Positions 1-13,300 of a stretch of DNA of 64,000 nt are shown here, one piece after another. The translations under genes were made by a program, and so were the position numbers. Positions within the stretch are counted from its first letter, which is position 1. The number at the start of each line of letters is the position of its first letter. The DNA is taken from the NCBI RefSeq assembly GCF_000471905.2, contig NW_006494931.1:2639502-2703501 (forward strand), written 5' to 3'. The notes under the pieces were generated by a model. It ran no database searches, was not told the origin of the DNA, and was given only the letters and a program-made list of their open reading frames with translations. Source of the DNA: Amborella trichopoda. Lineage: Eukaryota; Streptophyta; Magnoliopsida; Amborellales; Amborellaceae.

Positions 1-316
1 ACATGAAGCTTTTTTTAATAAGGGTATTTTTGGTCATTAGGAGGGGGTGTGACATAATCCACATGGGGTATGACATCACCACATGAACCACAGTAGTGGC
101 ATTTAATGCTTCATGTAGATGACGTCACACTCCATGTAGATGACGTCACACTCCATGTGGCTGATGTCACACGTCATCCACATGGGGTGTGACATTACCA
201 CATGGAGCACACTAGTGGTATTTAATGCTCCATATAGATGACGTCACACTCCATGTAGATGACGTCACACCCCTCTTAATGACCAAATATACCTTTATTA
301 ATAGGAAGCTCCATGT
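1..316. mobile_element. MITE-like element with long terminal inverted repeats and four TGACGTCA palindromes
   Basis: The first about 50 bases (ACATGAAGCTTTTTTTAATA..., ending near GTGTGAC at 53) are repeated in inverted form at about 264-316, with only scattered mismatches. Between them is a direct tandem duplication with a 119-bp period (62 onward against 181 onward). Each unit carries two perfect TGACGTCA palindromes, at 120, 141, 239 and 260. No coding capacity is seen. Because the element begins at the window edge, its target-site duplication cannot be checked. Confidence 0.75.
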
Positions 317-1272
317 ACAAAACAAGGGTATATAAGTGTCCAACTTTTGAGTCTGATGATAAATTACTCCATAATGTGAGCACCCTAACATAACCCTATA
401 TATATATATATATATATTAGGGCGAAGAGGATAATCTACAGATCATTTTTATTAGAAAATTTTTGGTGATCATGAGGCATGGTTGAGACCTGAAAAAGTA
501 TAACTTAGTCACAAACATTACATTGTGCACATTCAATGAAGCTGATATCTTAAGTTAACATAGTGAAGTATACTCAAAGGGCGAATCCACCTAAGGATTC
601 ATGTCATTAGAGATTAGCTTTTTTACTTAAAAGTCAATCAAGGGGCAATCTGTTGCAATTCAGTTGGCATCCCATGCAGGGATGCATTTCCATTTATTAA
701 TTGAGCCAGTTACAAATATCCCTAATGAACTGGTCCTGACCTGGACTCATGAGGAGGGTTCAGAGCTACTGTTTTAATGAGCCTACAGGCCAGTTCAATA
801 GTATATTGTCATGACATCGTCCTATTCAGTATTTAAGTATACAAATGATAGGGACAATTGTTCTTATTGATTTGTTTGTGGCAAGTTCTCTTCTTTCTAG
901 ATTTAATTGTGGAACAGGACAAGTTTTTGGTTGCTTATTTGCGATTGGCTTAGAAAACATTATATTCAAGCTTTAGACTGTATTCTGTTGCTTAAGACAT
1001 TGTTTATAGTGTTTGATTTTTTATTGATGCATCATAGGCTAAAAATCACTCTCATATTGAATGGCTGTGCAGGTCCAAATTGTGTTGTACTAGGTCTTTT
1101 AGCCCAAGAGATAAAATTCGCAATGTGGTAGACGCTGTGTTCTTTTTTTGTCTCTTATGATTTCTTTTTGTTTCTTTATGTGTGCTTCTTGTTCTTAAGT
1201 CAAAAAATTCTTGTCCTCTATTATAAACTTTGTTGTTCAATATGTTTCTTTATTATCATGGGCATAGACCAG
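317..1272 (+). other. 5' side of the ISA3 gene, no exon recognised
   Basis: AT-rich sequence with a short (TA)n run at about 397-417. The transcription start and the transit-peptide exon could be here or left of the window. No segment gave a convincing plastid-targeting peptide with a donor of the right phase (2). Confidence 0.4.
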
Positions 1273-1342
1273 GCAAACTGAGAAGATTGGGCGTGGGAGT
1301 CCAAATGTTTATGGTCAGCAGGCCCAAGAAAGCATGATTGAG
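1273..1342 (+). CDS. ISA3: ISA3 exon a (first recognised exon, linker before CBM48)
   Basis: Encodes a 23-residue linker containing [11 protein letters not shown], which resembles the charged stretch that precedes the CBM48 module in dicot ISA3 proteins. The donor GTATTG at 1343 leaves phase 0, matching the next exon. The acceptor is either 1271-1272, giving a split first codon, or the upstream TAG at 1265-1267, giving a start at 1268 in phase 0. The preceding exon with the start codon was not found. This is the least certain exon because it is short and poorly conserved. Confidence 0.6.
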
Positions 1343-4300
1343 GTATTGTGCTGCTGTAAATACCACCTGTAGCTTCTTTTCTTCTGTCTTTAAGTGAATG
1401 GTCTTTATGTAAACCATGAGTAGTTTGATAGCCTGGTAGAGCATTATACGTTTTGTACAATTCAAATTTTGATTGCAAGAATGAGGATTGATTGATGATG
1501 ATTGATCATTATAATTGTTATAGGATTTAGGTATTCAAGGTAGGTGTTATGGAAGCGTGCTACATAATGAAAGAAAAATCTCATACGGATCGACATTTCG
1601 ATGTCGTTTGGTGTATGCCCTATTAACTATGCGAAGGAATTGTCTCATTCAAAATGACGTAAGGCAGTACTGTTGCAGTTCTTTTAGACGGCTTCTTGCA
1701 TCAATGACACAAATACTACCTTTGATACTGAAACTAAAGAGCATGATATTCATTCAGACATGTGCAGATCATATTTCAAGAGAAGCATTTTTTGCTCCCT
1801 AAAATGATAATAAATTTCTATGTTTAGTAGGACCACAAAAAACTTTATCAGGGTTGAATTATATTGTAACAATAATTAGTGTGAGGGGCACATGTGAACC
1901 AGAGAAATGCAAATTATGTAACCTGAAAATTCAGTATGCTGCAATCAATCTGTATTCAACTTTAGTGCTGTAGAATGTGGTGCTCAATATTCTATGAGGA
2001 ATGTCTGTCAGTTTCTTGCACCATCGGGGCTTTTTATTTTGCAGTCCAAAAATTGTTGATATGACATCAATATTTTCAAGGAAGTGTGGTTTGCAATGTT
2101 AGACACTTGAACTGCTCAACACTGCTGCTGGACTGCCTGCTTCTCTGGCTCCTTCCATCAATTCTTATATGATCCTTTACAGACAGACACTAAGGTTGCG
2201 AGCATATTTTTCCTATCGTAGATTGTTGTTGCCGTCGTTGTGTCTCAACATTATATTTGCTACATGGTGTATAATTTGAATTTCATGGGATAATGGGCAT
2301 TCAATTTACTCATTTTATCCTTGATGGAAGTGATTTTATTTTTGCCTTTTTTCCATGTCATATACTATCATGATCTGGGGTACAAATATGAATTTGTCAA
2401 ATACTTATTTTCCATCGAGAATGTGAGATTACGTTCTTAGTAGTTAATCTAAAGGTATACTAAAAGTCGCTTTTGTTTTCTTCTTTATTTTCCTAAAGAA
2501 TGAGATGACTGAAGTTTTAGAGATCAGCCCAACTCTGAAATCCTCTCCTGGGAAACCCTCTCCACTTGGGGTATCAGAAACTGAAAATGGTATAAATTTC
2601 GCGATTTTCTCTCAGCATGCGTCATCTGTCACTCTTAGCTTGTCACTGCCTGAAGGGTAAGAAATTTTAATGCCATTTCCTGGAATCCATTGCCTTTATA
2701 TTACTATTATTTATTTTAACAATCATCTTTTTAATTCGTCTTCCCTTCAATATTTCTTGAGGTTTGTTTTGAGGTCTCTCATTTAGACAATAGCTGTCCA
2801 GAGCCACTTTTCTCACCTTACGAGCTACCACTTTTGTATTTTACTCTGCTTAAGTTATGCAACATGAGATTCTAGATCTTGGATCGTCTTGCCTTTCTGC
2901 CAATTTGTTATTAGCCTGAGTGGAAGAGGTCATACAACAAAGAAGAGTATGCCACATCGTAAAAAATGATTGGTGTATGTTTGTGAGATGGGGCCTTTGT
3001 CAAACTATGTACACGTTGATTAGTTGTGTGTGAAACTTGAGTTATACCAGGATGAAGAAAATGAGACAAATAAGGAGTCACAAGATTCAAATTCTATCAA
3101 TTGTCACTTATGTAGTGAGAACCAAATGCAAAGATCTTGGCTATGGAGTTAACTCATTGCCCCAAATGAATTAGGTAATTCAAAACCTATGTGTAAATGT
3201 CCCATTCCTTTTCAAATATGCATTTCAAACTGAGTTCTCAGATACACTAGGCTGCGTAACTTTGGGACATATTATTGTAACATATGGATAGTCCCCTTAA
3301 AGCTTAATTCATGGTGTTTTCTTAGAAAGAAAGTTAATGAATATATGGACCAGCAAAGTAATACAGTTAAAATTTTTTATTAGAGATCAAATAGTTGATT
3401 GACGTTGAGGAGACCCATTTTGAAGAACTGAATTTGATATAATGGCTAATGAATTGTGAATAGAGATCAAGTAGTGGATTGACTTTGAGGAAACCCATTT
3501 TCAAGAACTACATAATTTTTTCTTTTATTTTTTTTCACATGGAAGGGACTTATTATTATCATGTTGGCAGCATGTAGGCAGTTGTAATGATGACAAATTA
3601 GAAGGTGGTTGCTTCAATGTGATATTTAGGAGGCATATGCATATCTGCCCCTTTGATAATTTCCAAACTCTCAATGATAGACATGCACATGTTTACTGAC
3701 CTGCTTATTCATATGCAAATGGCTATAAACTAAACTGACCCTCATAGGATGGAATTCATTTTCAAGATTGTTTTAAAGCATAACTCAAGAACATGCTTAC
3801 ATTGCATGAGATCATTCTATGTTTTCTTCACTTTTATTAAGATATTAACTGTCCCCGCAGCATTAAGTGCATGCAGCATGTGTTTTGTCAAGGATGAAGG
3901 GTTAATTTACTTTCTCCCAAAAGAAAAAGTTATGTAACCACGAATCTAATGCCCTAGATGTGCTGCTTTTGGAGAGCTAATAAGCCATGGTCTAATTATG
4001 GTCTCTTCGATTTAACAATTGAAGTATATCTCCACATCTCCAGTAACTCAAGCAGTCATATTCGAGCCTTTCATTGAGGGCTTCGAGTCAATGTGTTTTT
4101 TTTTAGAGGAATAAATGGCACTTTGCTTTGGTGACAACTTTAGTGCTCGGACTTATCTACAGCTGTTAAATTCAATGCTTGGTGACATGGTATTTGTTCT
4201 TGATTAGAAGAAGTAATATTCATTATTGATCTTAAAAGTTACTGTTTTATTTTTTGAAAAATTGTTATAATTTCAATAACTATTTGTTAATTGGATTCTT

Positions 4301-7300
4301 TTTGGTATTGATTATTTGATTGGCTTCCTAGGTACTTTGAACAGTTGGAACAAGACACTGTGATAGTGGAGATCAACTTGGATCCACATGTAAATAAGAG
4401 TGGAGACATATGGCATATCTGTGTGGAGGTATGTCTTATCTACTGTACCAAATTTCTTCTAGTGTCTAAAGAAGCATAGGAAATTTCCCTTCATTTGAAG
4501 TTAAAAACGGAAGAATTCCATTCAGAAAGAAAAATGTGTTTGTGAATATTTTGTCCTGGTCAATTTTTCTCCAGCTATTCTATATATATTTGATCTCGAT
4601 CATCAACCCATCTAGGCCCATGTGGTTCATTACGTTTGTGCCCATGTGGTTCATTACGTTTGTGCGGCTGCTTTAAAAATAGTTGGGGTTTTATGTTTAT
4701 GTGGATGTGTTTTTATTCTTCTTATATATATGTATTTCTATATTATCATTGTGCTTACAATTTAAATATTTAAGATTAGAAGTTATTACAAGGAATATTA
4801 ATACTGCCTACCATGTTACATATCATAGTTTATGCAAAGTATTCGATAGCCATATAATTAAGTTATATGCACTGTGTGTTGAGATATAGCATGGATATGT
4901 CCATTTATTGTTTGAAACAATCAGGTACAAGTTTCTACACTCGATTTCAATATTCTTGTTGTGATTGAAGGTGATCGCCTTGTGATATTTGAGGAAATTT
5001 TTTACCTTTGTAATTTTGGGATGGTCTCATTCGATGACATCCTGAGGGGCCTTGTGAGACCTTGGATGGCCTTGCCAAGAGTGGTTTATGCATTCTGGAA
5101 GATGGTATTGTTTATTATTGGGATATTATCTTATAATAATTGTCTCCACTGTCACCTTAGCCTTTGTGTGGGGGACATTATTGTTTGTCATTGAGAGGTT
5201 GTCTGGATTGTCACCTTGATTTTCTTGCTTGCTTATGTTACTTTGATTTCATCTAGTCGCTATTGAAATCTTTATATCTGGTTAGGTAATAGATCATAAT
5301 GAATTGTTAGTGGTAACCTTGCATTAGGGTGCTTTCCCTTTTGTTTGCTATCGCATTATGTTGCTCATTACTGTATTAATAAAACATCAAGCATTAGGAG
5401 ATGATACAGTCTTTTTAATTAACCTAAAGGTTGGGGTAGAATCCAACAATAAAGAAACCATGGTGGCTTAAAAGGACACAATGTTTCTCAAATTAATATC
5501 AAATTGAGAGACAGATCATACAACTAGAATAATATACAAATATTTACAAAACCTAAAAATTGTTAGGGTGTTTTTGTCATTACTGTCGCAGTCACTGTAG
5601 TAATACTGTAGCAATCTTGGTGCAGTCCATGCGTCGTCAATGTTTCCATTTAATCACTCAAAACTCTAAATTTGTTTGGGGATTTATTGACTCCACTTAT
5701 TTGCATTGGGGTTTTTGAAGCTGAATGAAAGAAGTTTCAAGTGTATCTAGGGTTTCAAGACATTTGTGGTTTCCTTGTATCAGCTATTATAGATCTGTTC
5801 TGCCAGTGTTTTGGGGCTTCATTCAAGATTTTTCCAGCATGCTGGGTTTCCTTAATGTATAGTTTTGTTAAAAACAGTGAGAGTAAAATTGATACATAGC
5901 CTGGTTCACTCTTCTCCGCTATCTGAAGTCCAAGTTGGTCTCCCTCTTTCAACAAAGGCCTCTGTCAAGTCATGCACCTCCCAGAAAACCCCTCCTCACT
6001 TGCTCTCCAGATGCTTACTTGCTGAGAATTCCAATAGATCTTGAAGTTTTGGTGGGAGACCATTCAAGGTTTCAACACCCAGCAACTCCAAGTATTCTGC
6101 TCTCAAAATAGACTGTTATATCTATATCATATCTACAATTTAAAGGAAACCAAAACATCATATCCAGAATTCTCCAATCCGGCTGCATAATTTAGGTTGA
6201 GTCCAGACTGATCTTGATGTTATCGTGAGCAATGAACCAACAAGCTGCTGATTGGAGATACAATTTGGACCTCACATAGATGTTATCCTGAGCAATAAAC
6301 CAACAAGCTGCAAATTGGAGATACAATTTGGACCTCACATATGAAAGTTGGGGGTAGAATCAGCACGAATTGGATTTTTTGAGGAACGTATGGAGAGAGA
6401 ATTCGAGCATTTTGATACCAATCTAAATTCTAAATTTTATTATGGCTCAACTTTAAATCTTTTTTGATATCATCCTCTTCTCAGTAAATAGAAGGCAGGG
6501 TCTGTACTAATTTCTCAAGTGTTTGAATGTAAAGTTGGCTAATTTCTAGTATATCATTCAAACATATTTTTTATTTTTCTCTTAGGTTCTTTATTGGTAA
6601 AAGTTGCATATATATCACTCTAGAACAAGGCACGAGGTTCATTATATGGTGTCTTTTGGTATCATTACCTGGTGACTTCTTCATTTGTTCTTTGTAGTTG
6701 AGTGAATTGGATCTCATGTTATCATCATGTGCATATTTGTGTTCATTCTGAAGTTTCTTCTGATTCATGTGGATGGTTCAAGTAAGTGCTTCTACCGATA
6801 CTCACCCAATAAAAAAAAGTGCTTCTACCGATGACCATTATGCTCACTTGATTGCATGCATGTACCTCATACAATGCCTCTCCAATTCATTGTGTGCTTG
6901 AGGAGACTAGGATGGTTCTTTTGCAATATAGTTATATCAATTCAAGGAGTAATTGAGCTCTCTTATTGCTAGAGTCTGCTGAAAAATAGAGGGGCTTGAT
7001 ATGCTTGGTTTCGATATAATCATTTGGCTTTTTATGTTTTTAGAAATTGTGGAGTTTGGAAAGTAATTTTGAAGGTTGTCCATTCTGATTATCATCGGAT
7101 GGTAATGAAGATTATGTCTGCTTTTGGACATTAACTATTGCTTCTGGTCCCTAAGTTTCACACTTAAATTAATTTCTTTGTGCTTAGTTACATGTTATTT
7201 CTGTAATTTTCCAGGATTTGCCAAGATATGGTGTTTTATATGGATACCGTGTTGGGGGCCCCCATGGATGGCAGCAAGGGCACCGTTTTGACTCCAACAT

Positions 7301-10300
7301 CATTTTGCTGGATCCATATGCAAAACTAGTTGAAGGTCGTCGGGTCTTTGCCGACTCCAGCAATAAGATGTCCAAATTTTTGGGTACATATGATTTTAAT
7401 TGCTTGCCCTTTGATTGGGGTTCTGATTACAAGCTTCCTAATATCCCAGAGGTAACCATGATTAACTTGTAAACATTTTGTTACTACTGTGACAATCTTT
7501 AATAATTTCTTTGTCCCTTCTTTTCAAACCTGCAGAAAGATCTTGTTATTTATGAAATGAACGTTCGTGCATTTACTGCTGATGTATCAAGTGAACTTGA
7601 TCCAAATTTACGTGGGAGCTATCTTGGCGTCATTGAAAAGGTATAAGTGCTTTACTTGGCCATACTTGTTAAGATCACGTTGTGTACGTTTTTTTGACCT
7701 AATTGCTATTTAGTGCAATTTAATACAGTTCTTTTGCATATTCTGTCATTTATATAAGCAAAGTTTAGAGGATCATGATAATTTTCGAAGTATCAATTTG
7801 AAGTTCAACTTTTTTTCTTTTATCTGTCTCAGTTGTTCGGGCTGTAAATTTCTCTGTTACCAAAGTGTTAATCATTTTTAGTGAGTAATTAAAAAAGGAT
7901 ATAAAGTCGAGATCTCAATTGCCTTCTTTACATCCCTATCATGAGATCCGATTTGTCAATTTAGGTCCTTTAAACTTGATTTGGGTGTATTACAAATTCT
8001 GACCCCGTCCCTCAAGCATGTACCAATATGCGAAGCAGATTGTCAGGATGCAGAAGATGCATTTAAACTATTAGATGCCAGATACAGTTTCCTTTGTAAT
8101 GAAGTTCCCTGTGTGCAGATTCCACATCTTCTAGAGCTTGGCATCAACGCGGTGGAACTATTGCCTGTTTTTGAGTTTGATGAGTTTGAACTTCAGAGGC
8201 ATCCAAACGCTAGAGACCACATGGTAAATGGAGTGGCTTCGGATCATAACTAAAATAAAATTGTATGGCACTGGTTGGTAAAAGTGCATAACATTTTATA
8301 GTCTTCTAATCTGTCATTTTCATTTTTTGCATTTTTAATTCTAGTGGCACTCCTTACGTTTTTGGGAAGTAAGTGTCTGTGTTTTTCTTTGGGATTTTAT
8401 TCTGTATTAGGTCAACACCTGGGGTTATTCTACCTTAAATTTCTTTGCTCCTATGAGTCGTTATGCGAGCAGTGGGAGAGGGCCTCTAGCAGCATCTATA
8501 GAGTTCAAACAAATGGTCAAGGCTTTGCATGCTGCAGGAATTGAGGTATTAGGGAACAATCTTGTGTGCTCATTATCTATGGAGTGACGTGAGCTTTCTT
8601 TTTTTTTTTTTTCAATTTTGAAAAATTTGTTATTTATTAATTATAAAGTATTTTGAGTTTTTGCAGGAGAGTTTGGGTGTGATTCTTTTTTTTTTTTTTT
8701 TTCAGTTTTGAAAAATTGTTAGTTAGTAATTATAATGTATTTTGAGTTTTTGCAGGTAATTTTGGATGTGGTCTATAATCATACAAATGAAGCAGATGAT
8801 AAGATCCCCTACACTACTTCCTTCCGTGGGATAGATAATAAAGTGAGTCCAACGAATGTCCTTGTGCTTTATCTTCAACTTTATCCATAATGCTAGACTG
8901 TTTGACTTCAGAAAAATCGTAATTTCTGATTGTTTGGGTGTATTTTGGGTCACTTCTAAACCAACACCAAACTAGTTCCAACCTACATGAAGTACCGAAC
9001 TGGACATGAGTTTCTATGTCTTCCCAACAACAGGGGAACGAAGCCCAGGGACTGACATCATGACCTCCTATAGCCAAACAGGTCTTTAAAAGGCAGGTTT
9101 ACATGGGGAATCAATCATTGGTATTCCACCATCTGTAAAATACGGTCACCAACCAAATCGGTGTTACATCTTCTGATTCCCTTGCAAGAAAATTTCCGCA
9201 GAGTCTCCCTTTGTCTAAAGTCGATTTCCACTCAACATTTCTATTTTCAAAATGCACTTTAATCCAGTCGAACCCTGAGGATCTAGAGCCATACACTAGG
9301 GTTATGAAGAGAGAGAAAATGAAATCGAACAAGCATATATAAAATATACAAAGGACTTGGAGGCACAAGATGGCTTTTGAGAGTTTCTTTTGGATTCTTC
9401 AGGAGGTAGGGGGAGCCCCTATTTACAGAGTTTTGAGGCTAGGTATCTGAGGAATTAAACGATGTGGGATTAGGATTCAAAATCTGTGTATAATTATAAT
9501 AGAGAATGCCCATTTTTGATGTTATTTAGTATATTGCCCATATCTTTCATACCATATATCATTAGGAAAGCCTTTTTGATTCCCTACGAATGGAACAGGT
9601 CTAATGTGCAAATGACTGAGTTTTCTTGGGGTGAATTCTATAGTATAGGGTATCAGTATGGATTGTTCTGGTATTTTGGGGTGCTACAGTGTACTGGAGA
9701 GATCCCATAGGTGATTGGGAGTTCAGCCTTTGGTTTGAGATGAAGATACTACCTAAAACAGGTCCAGAATACTGAGCCGAATCTCAGATGTCTATAGTTC
9801 CTCAAACACTTCAAATATATTTTGAAATGATAACCAGTCTAGGTTTGGGTTGGGATATCTTGGTTCTTTCTCCTCTTACAATCAGAGTCATGTAACTAAA
9901 TTTCCAAAAGCGAAATGCACACCCCAAATCCATTGATACAGGGTGCATATCATAGTTGCGGGGATCTTGGTCAAGGGGTGGCGTTCCCCTTTTGGAATCT
10001 CGATCCAGCAATCCGGGAGCTGGAGCCCGAGCGGTACTTGCTTCCTCCCTTAAGGGAATCTCGATCCCTATCTATTGGGATCTCGCTTCCTAATGTAAAG
10101 GGATCTCGATCCTTGACTGTGAAGGATCTTGATCCCTATCGATGGGGGATCATGACTCCTCAAAAGATGGGCTGCATTCTGAATATGGTGGGATCTCAGT
10201 CCCCTAGAAATTCTTTGAATTTTTTTTCTTCCCATCTGTCCCTCACCTATAAGCTTTGCTGTCTCACTTTGTGTTTCCACTTTCCACCATTTGCTTCCTC

Positions 10301-13300
10301 TCTTTCATCTCTCACATAACAATGATAACAGTTCTTCAATTCCCTCTCTCACAAAGCAACCCTATGTGCATAGAGCTATAGACTAGGGGAAACCCAACAA
10401 TCCCTCCATAGATTAATCATCCTTGATCTATCTAGTTAAATATGAAAGATAATCTTACTAGGAACTGCAACTGCCTATCAAGATTTGCCTCTTGGAACTT
10501 GAATATCCAAGACTTCTCTCCTATGGTATAGATCTGTACAACAAAGAATATAACAAAATCCCTCATGGCATAGCTCTCTAAATTGTAGGTGTAATTATCT
10601 CCATTTTATAAATACTACCGATTACAGAATGCTCTACAGATATTCAGTACCACCATCAGCCTCCAAAACTTCAACAAAAGAATGATTAGCGTAAGTAATC
10701 AACAATTCAACAATAACAAATTTTTGATAAGAAATGATAGAAGAAAACTTCCAAATATTCCAGCAATTCATCCAAAATAACAAATATATTTGATTAAAAA
10801 TAGTCAATAGAGTCCCCAGTTATCACCTAAGCAGGTCACCGGCACACAGTTTATCACTTTATCCATAGCAAGTACATGCTTATTTGATAACGAGATCTTT
10901 TCTCCTTGATAATTATATTAGTAATTTACTGCTAGAGAATATGTAAGAAGTTCAATTCTTCCAAATTAAGAAAGAAAAGGAAAAGAAAATGTTTGCTGAT
11001 GATGGAATATTAAGAAACTCCTAACTAATATCTTTAATCAAAATTCCAACCTGGGAGTGCTTATTTGACAAAGCTTGAGTAGTGCGCATCTAATAGATAT
11101 CAGTGTGCATTAGCTCATAAGCAAAGCAAGTTGCAAACATCATTAAAGGACCCCCAGGGAAGAGGATGATGTGAGGAACTGTGTAGTTGACAATCATCTT
11201 CATGATAAACATTGAATTCAAAGTCTAAACATGACCACCAATCTACTTGCATAACAATCCAGTCTCAGCAGCCAAAACCTGGCTTGGGGCAATCATATTG
11301 TCATGCATGCTTAGCAAACTGCTTATATCGATGCACTGCTGCCTCATCCTCAGGCTAGCTGGCCGCTGCCACCACATTTTCTGACCAAAAATCTCTCAAA
11401 ACCCCAAAAAATCAGATCCCAGTACTCTGTATCTCCCTATCTCTCACCGCCCTAAACCATGTACTCCCATTAGGGGTCCATGAATCCATCCTACAATAGA
11501 GATCTCCAACTACTCTCTCTAAAATCTCTGTCAAATACACTGTTTATTTTTGCCTCCTTGAACTTGTGTGAACTACTTAAGGTAGTAAAACACTTGGAGA
11601 TGTGTTTTTTAGTGTTTTTGATTAAGGTCTATGGACGTAAGTATCAAACACAAGAGATTGGTATGCCTCATTCAAATATGTAGCACGAAAGGAGTGTTCT
11701 GATGAAACCTGATCTTGGTGACCTTCGTCTCGATAATGTCCAATAATATGGTGTATCGCATATGATGAGGATCTCATGTTAAAGTCTCCAAAATTTGCCA
11801 AGAAAATGTGTATTTTGGATATTTGTCGGATTTTGATAACAACCTTTTAGTTGTGTTTTTTGTTTTGGATAAAATCATAGATGGATTTTATGATTTGTCT
11901 TGTGGTCATAACTTGACTTGGTAAATAATTAAAGGTGTATGTGGTAAAATGATTTTTGAAGACCAAGTATGTTCTTTTGCAATAAGATTGGACCATTTAT
12001 GTTGAAATATCCAGGTCTATGGATATGGTTTTGAGAAGACCCCATAGTCTTGCGAGGTCCACTAAGTCCTTATGAAAAATCATTCTATATCGCCATGCTA
12101 TTTTTTAATTATTGCTTGTGAAAATATACCAAGTCAAGAGTTTTGCTAAAATAGAAAGACCTTGAGTCATGAAAGTATTTTAGAAAGATGGGAGAAAGTG
12201 TCTTTTATCTATACAATGGTTTTATTACCCATAAGTCTTGACTCATGTTTGATATTACTGATTATGTGACATGTTAGTTCTTTAGAATCCTTGATTACCT
12301 AAGACCATGAACCATAGGGAATGTTATAGGATGTCCATCTTGTTAGGCCTCCCTGACACATGTTGTGTGGATAAGATAACTTGGTTTGTATGGATTCACA
12401 ACCAAGAGACTAGTGTGGTTGAACCTATGTGGTTTTGAAAGGGTTTGGCATATTGCGAAACCCAAGGGTATTGAGTTATATTTGACATGAGACTTGCAAT
12501 AATACCTCATTACATAGGCATGAGAATGCGGATGAAGTACCATGTTATGATTGAGTGGGAGCTGCTACAGTTCCACAATGTTTCCGTTGCTTGGATAGTC
12601 AGATATACAATATCCATATGGAAGATCCAAATAACTTAACATTCCAGTGGCAAAACCTGCTTATGCTTGATGAACTAGCCGGAACAACATGCTATAATGT
12701 TGCCCACCATGGAACTTGAATATGTGGCATTGGTTGTCTGGCTACAAAAGGGAACAACATGATTGAAGAACTCCCTTGAGCTGTTGAGATACAACCCCAT
12801 GAGATGAGGGTACGTGATGATCTTCAGCCACAACGAGAGTCCATGATTCGCGATGCGACACAAAAGATGGACTATGACCACGTTCGGGATGCGATTCGAG
12901 TAGCAAAGAGAAAGAGGCCTCTTGACTCCCACAGAGGTTATATCCATGAATCCTTGGAGAAAGGATTGATGGCAAAAACGTTTGCCTTGATATGTAATGA
13001 GCATGGGAGAGAATAAGTGAAATGCTTGAGAGAGAGATTTTATGAGACTAAGGAAGAGAGAATGTAAGGCCTTCAAAGGCCAAGTGGGAGATGTTGGGTG
13101 TTTGTGGCTATTAAAAGCCTTATAAAAGCTTGTAATCAATATTTGAGATAGTGGAACAATGAACTTTAGTGGGAGTATGGTCCAGAGGGACCGAGAAAGG
13201 GAAATGTTATTTGTCGATACTTAGACTAGGCTTAACGTGCTAGGCCAGTTGTGTTTGAAAAGCCTTAAATATTTGAGCATAGAGCACAACCGAGGAAGGT

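Larger units (their letters stand above)
4429..7214 (+). other. ISA3 intron with two tandem duplications
   Basis: 2.8-kb intron. It contains a perfect 24-bp doublet at 4617-4664 and a 63-bp doublet at 6216-6341. The similar phrases GGTTGGGGTAGAATC (about 5428) and GTTGGGGGTAGAATC (about 6347) may bound an old insertion of about 0.9 kb, but no inverted repeats or coding remnants were found. Confidence 0.55.

Noticed and set aside
1557..1802. 81-codon open frame as a possible ISA3 5' exon
   Set aside because: No similarity to isoamylases and no transit-peptide look. Exon a (ends phase 0 at 1342) joins exon b (starts phase 0 at 2499) without it.
9915..10319. 134-codon open frame
   Set aside because: It results from GATC-type palindromic repeats that are open on both strands. 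No domain was recognised.
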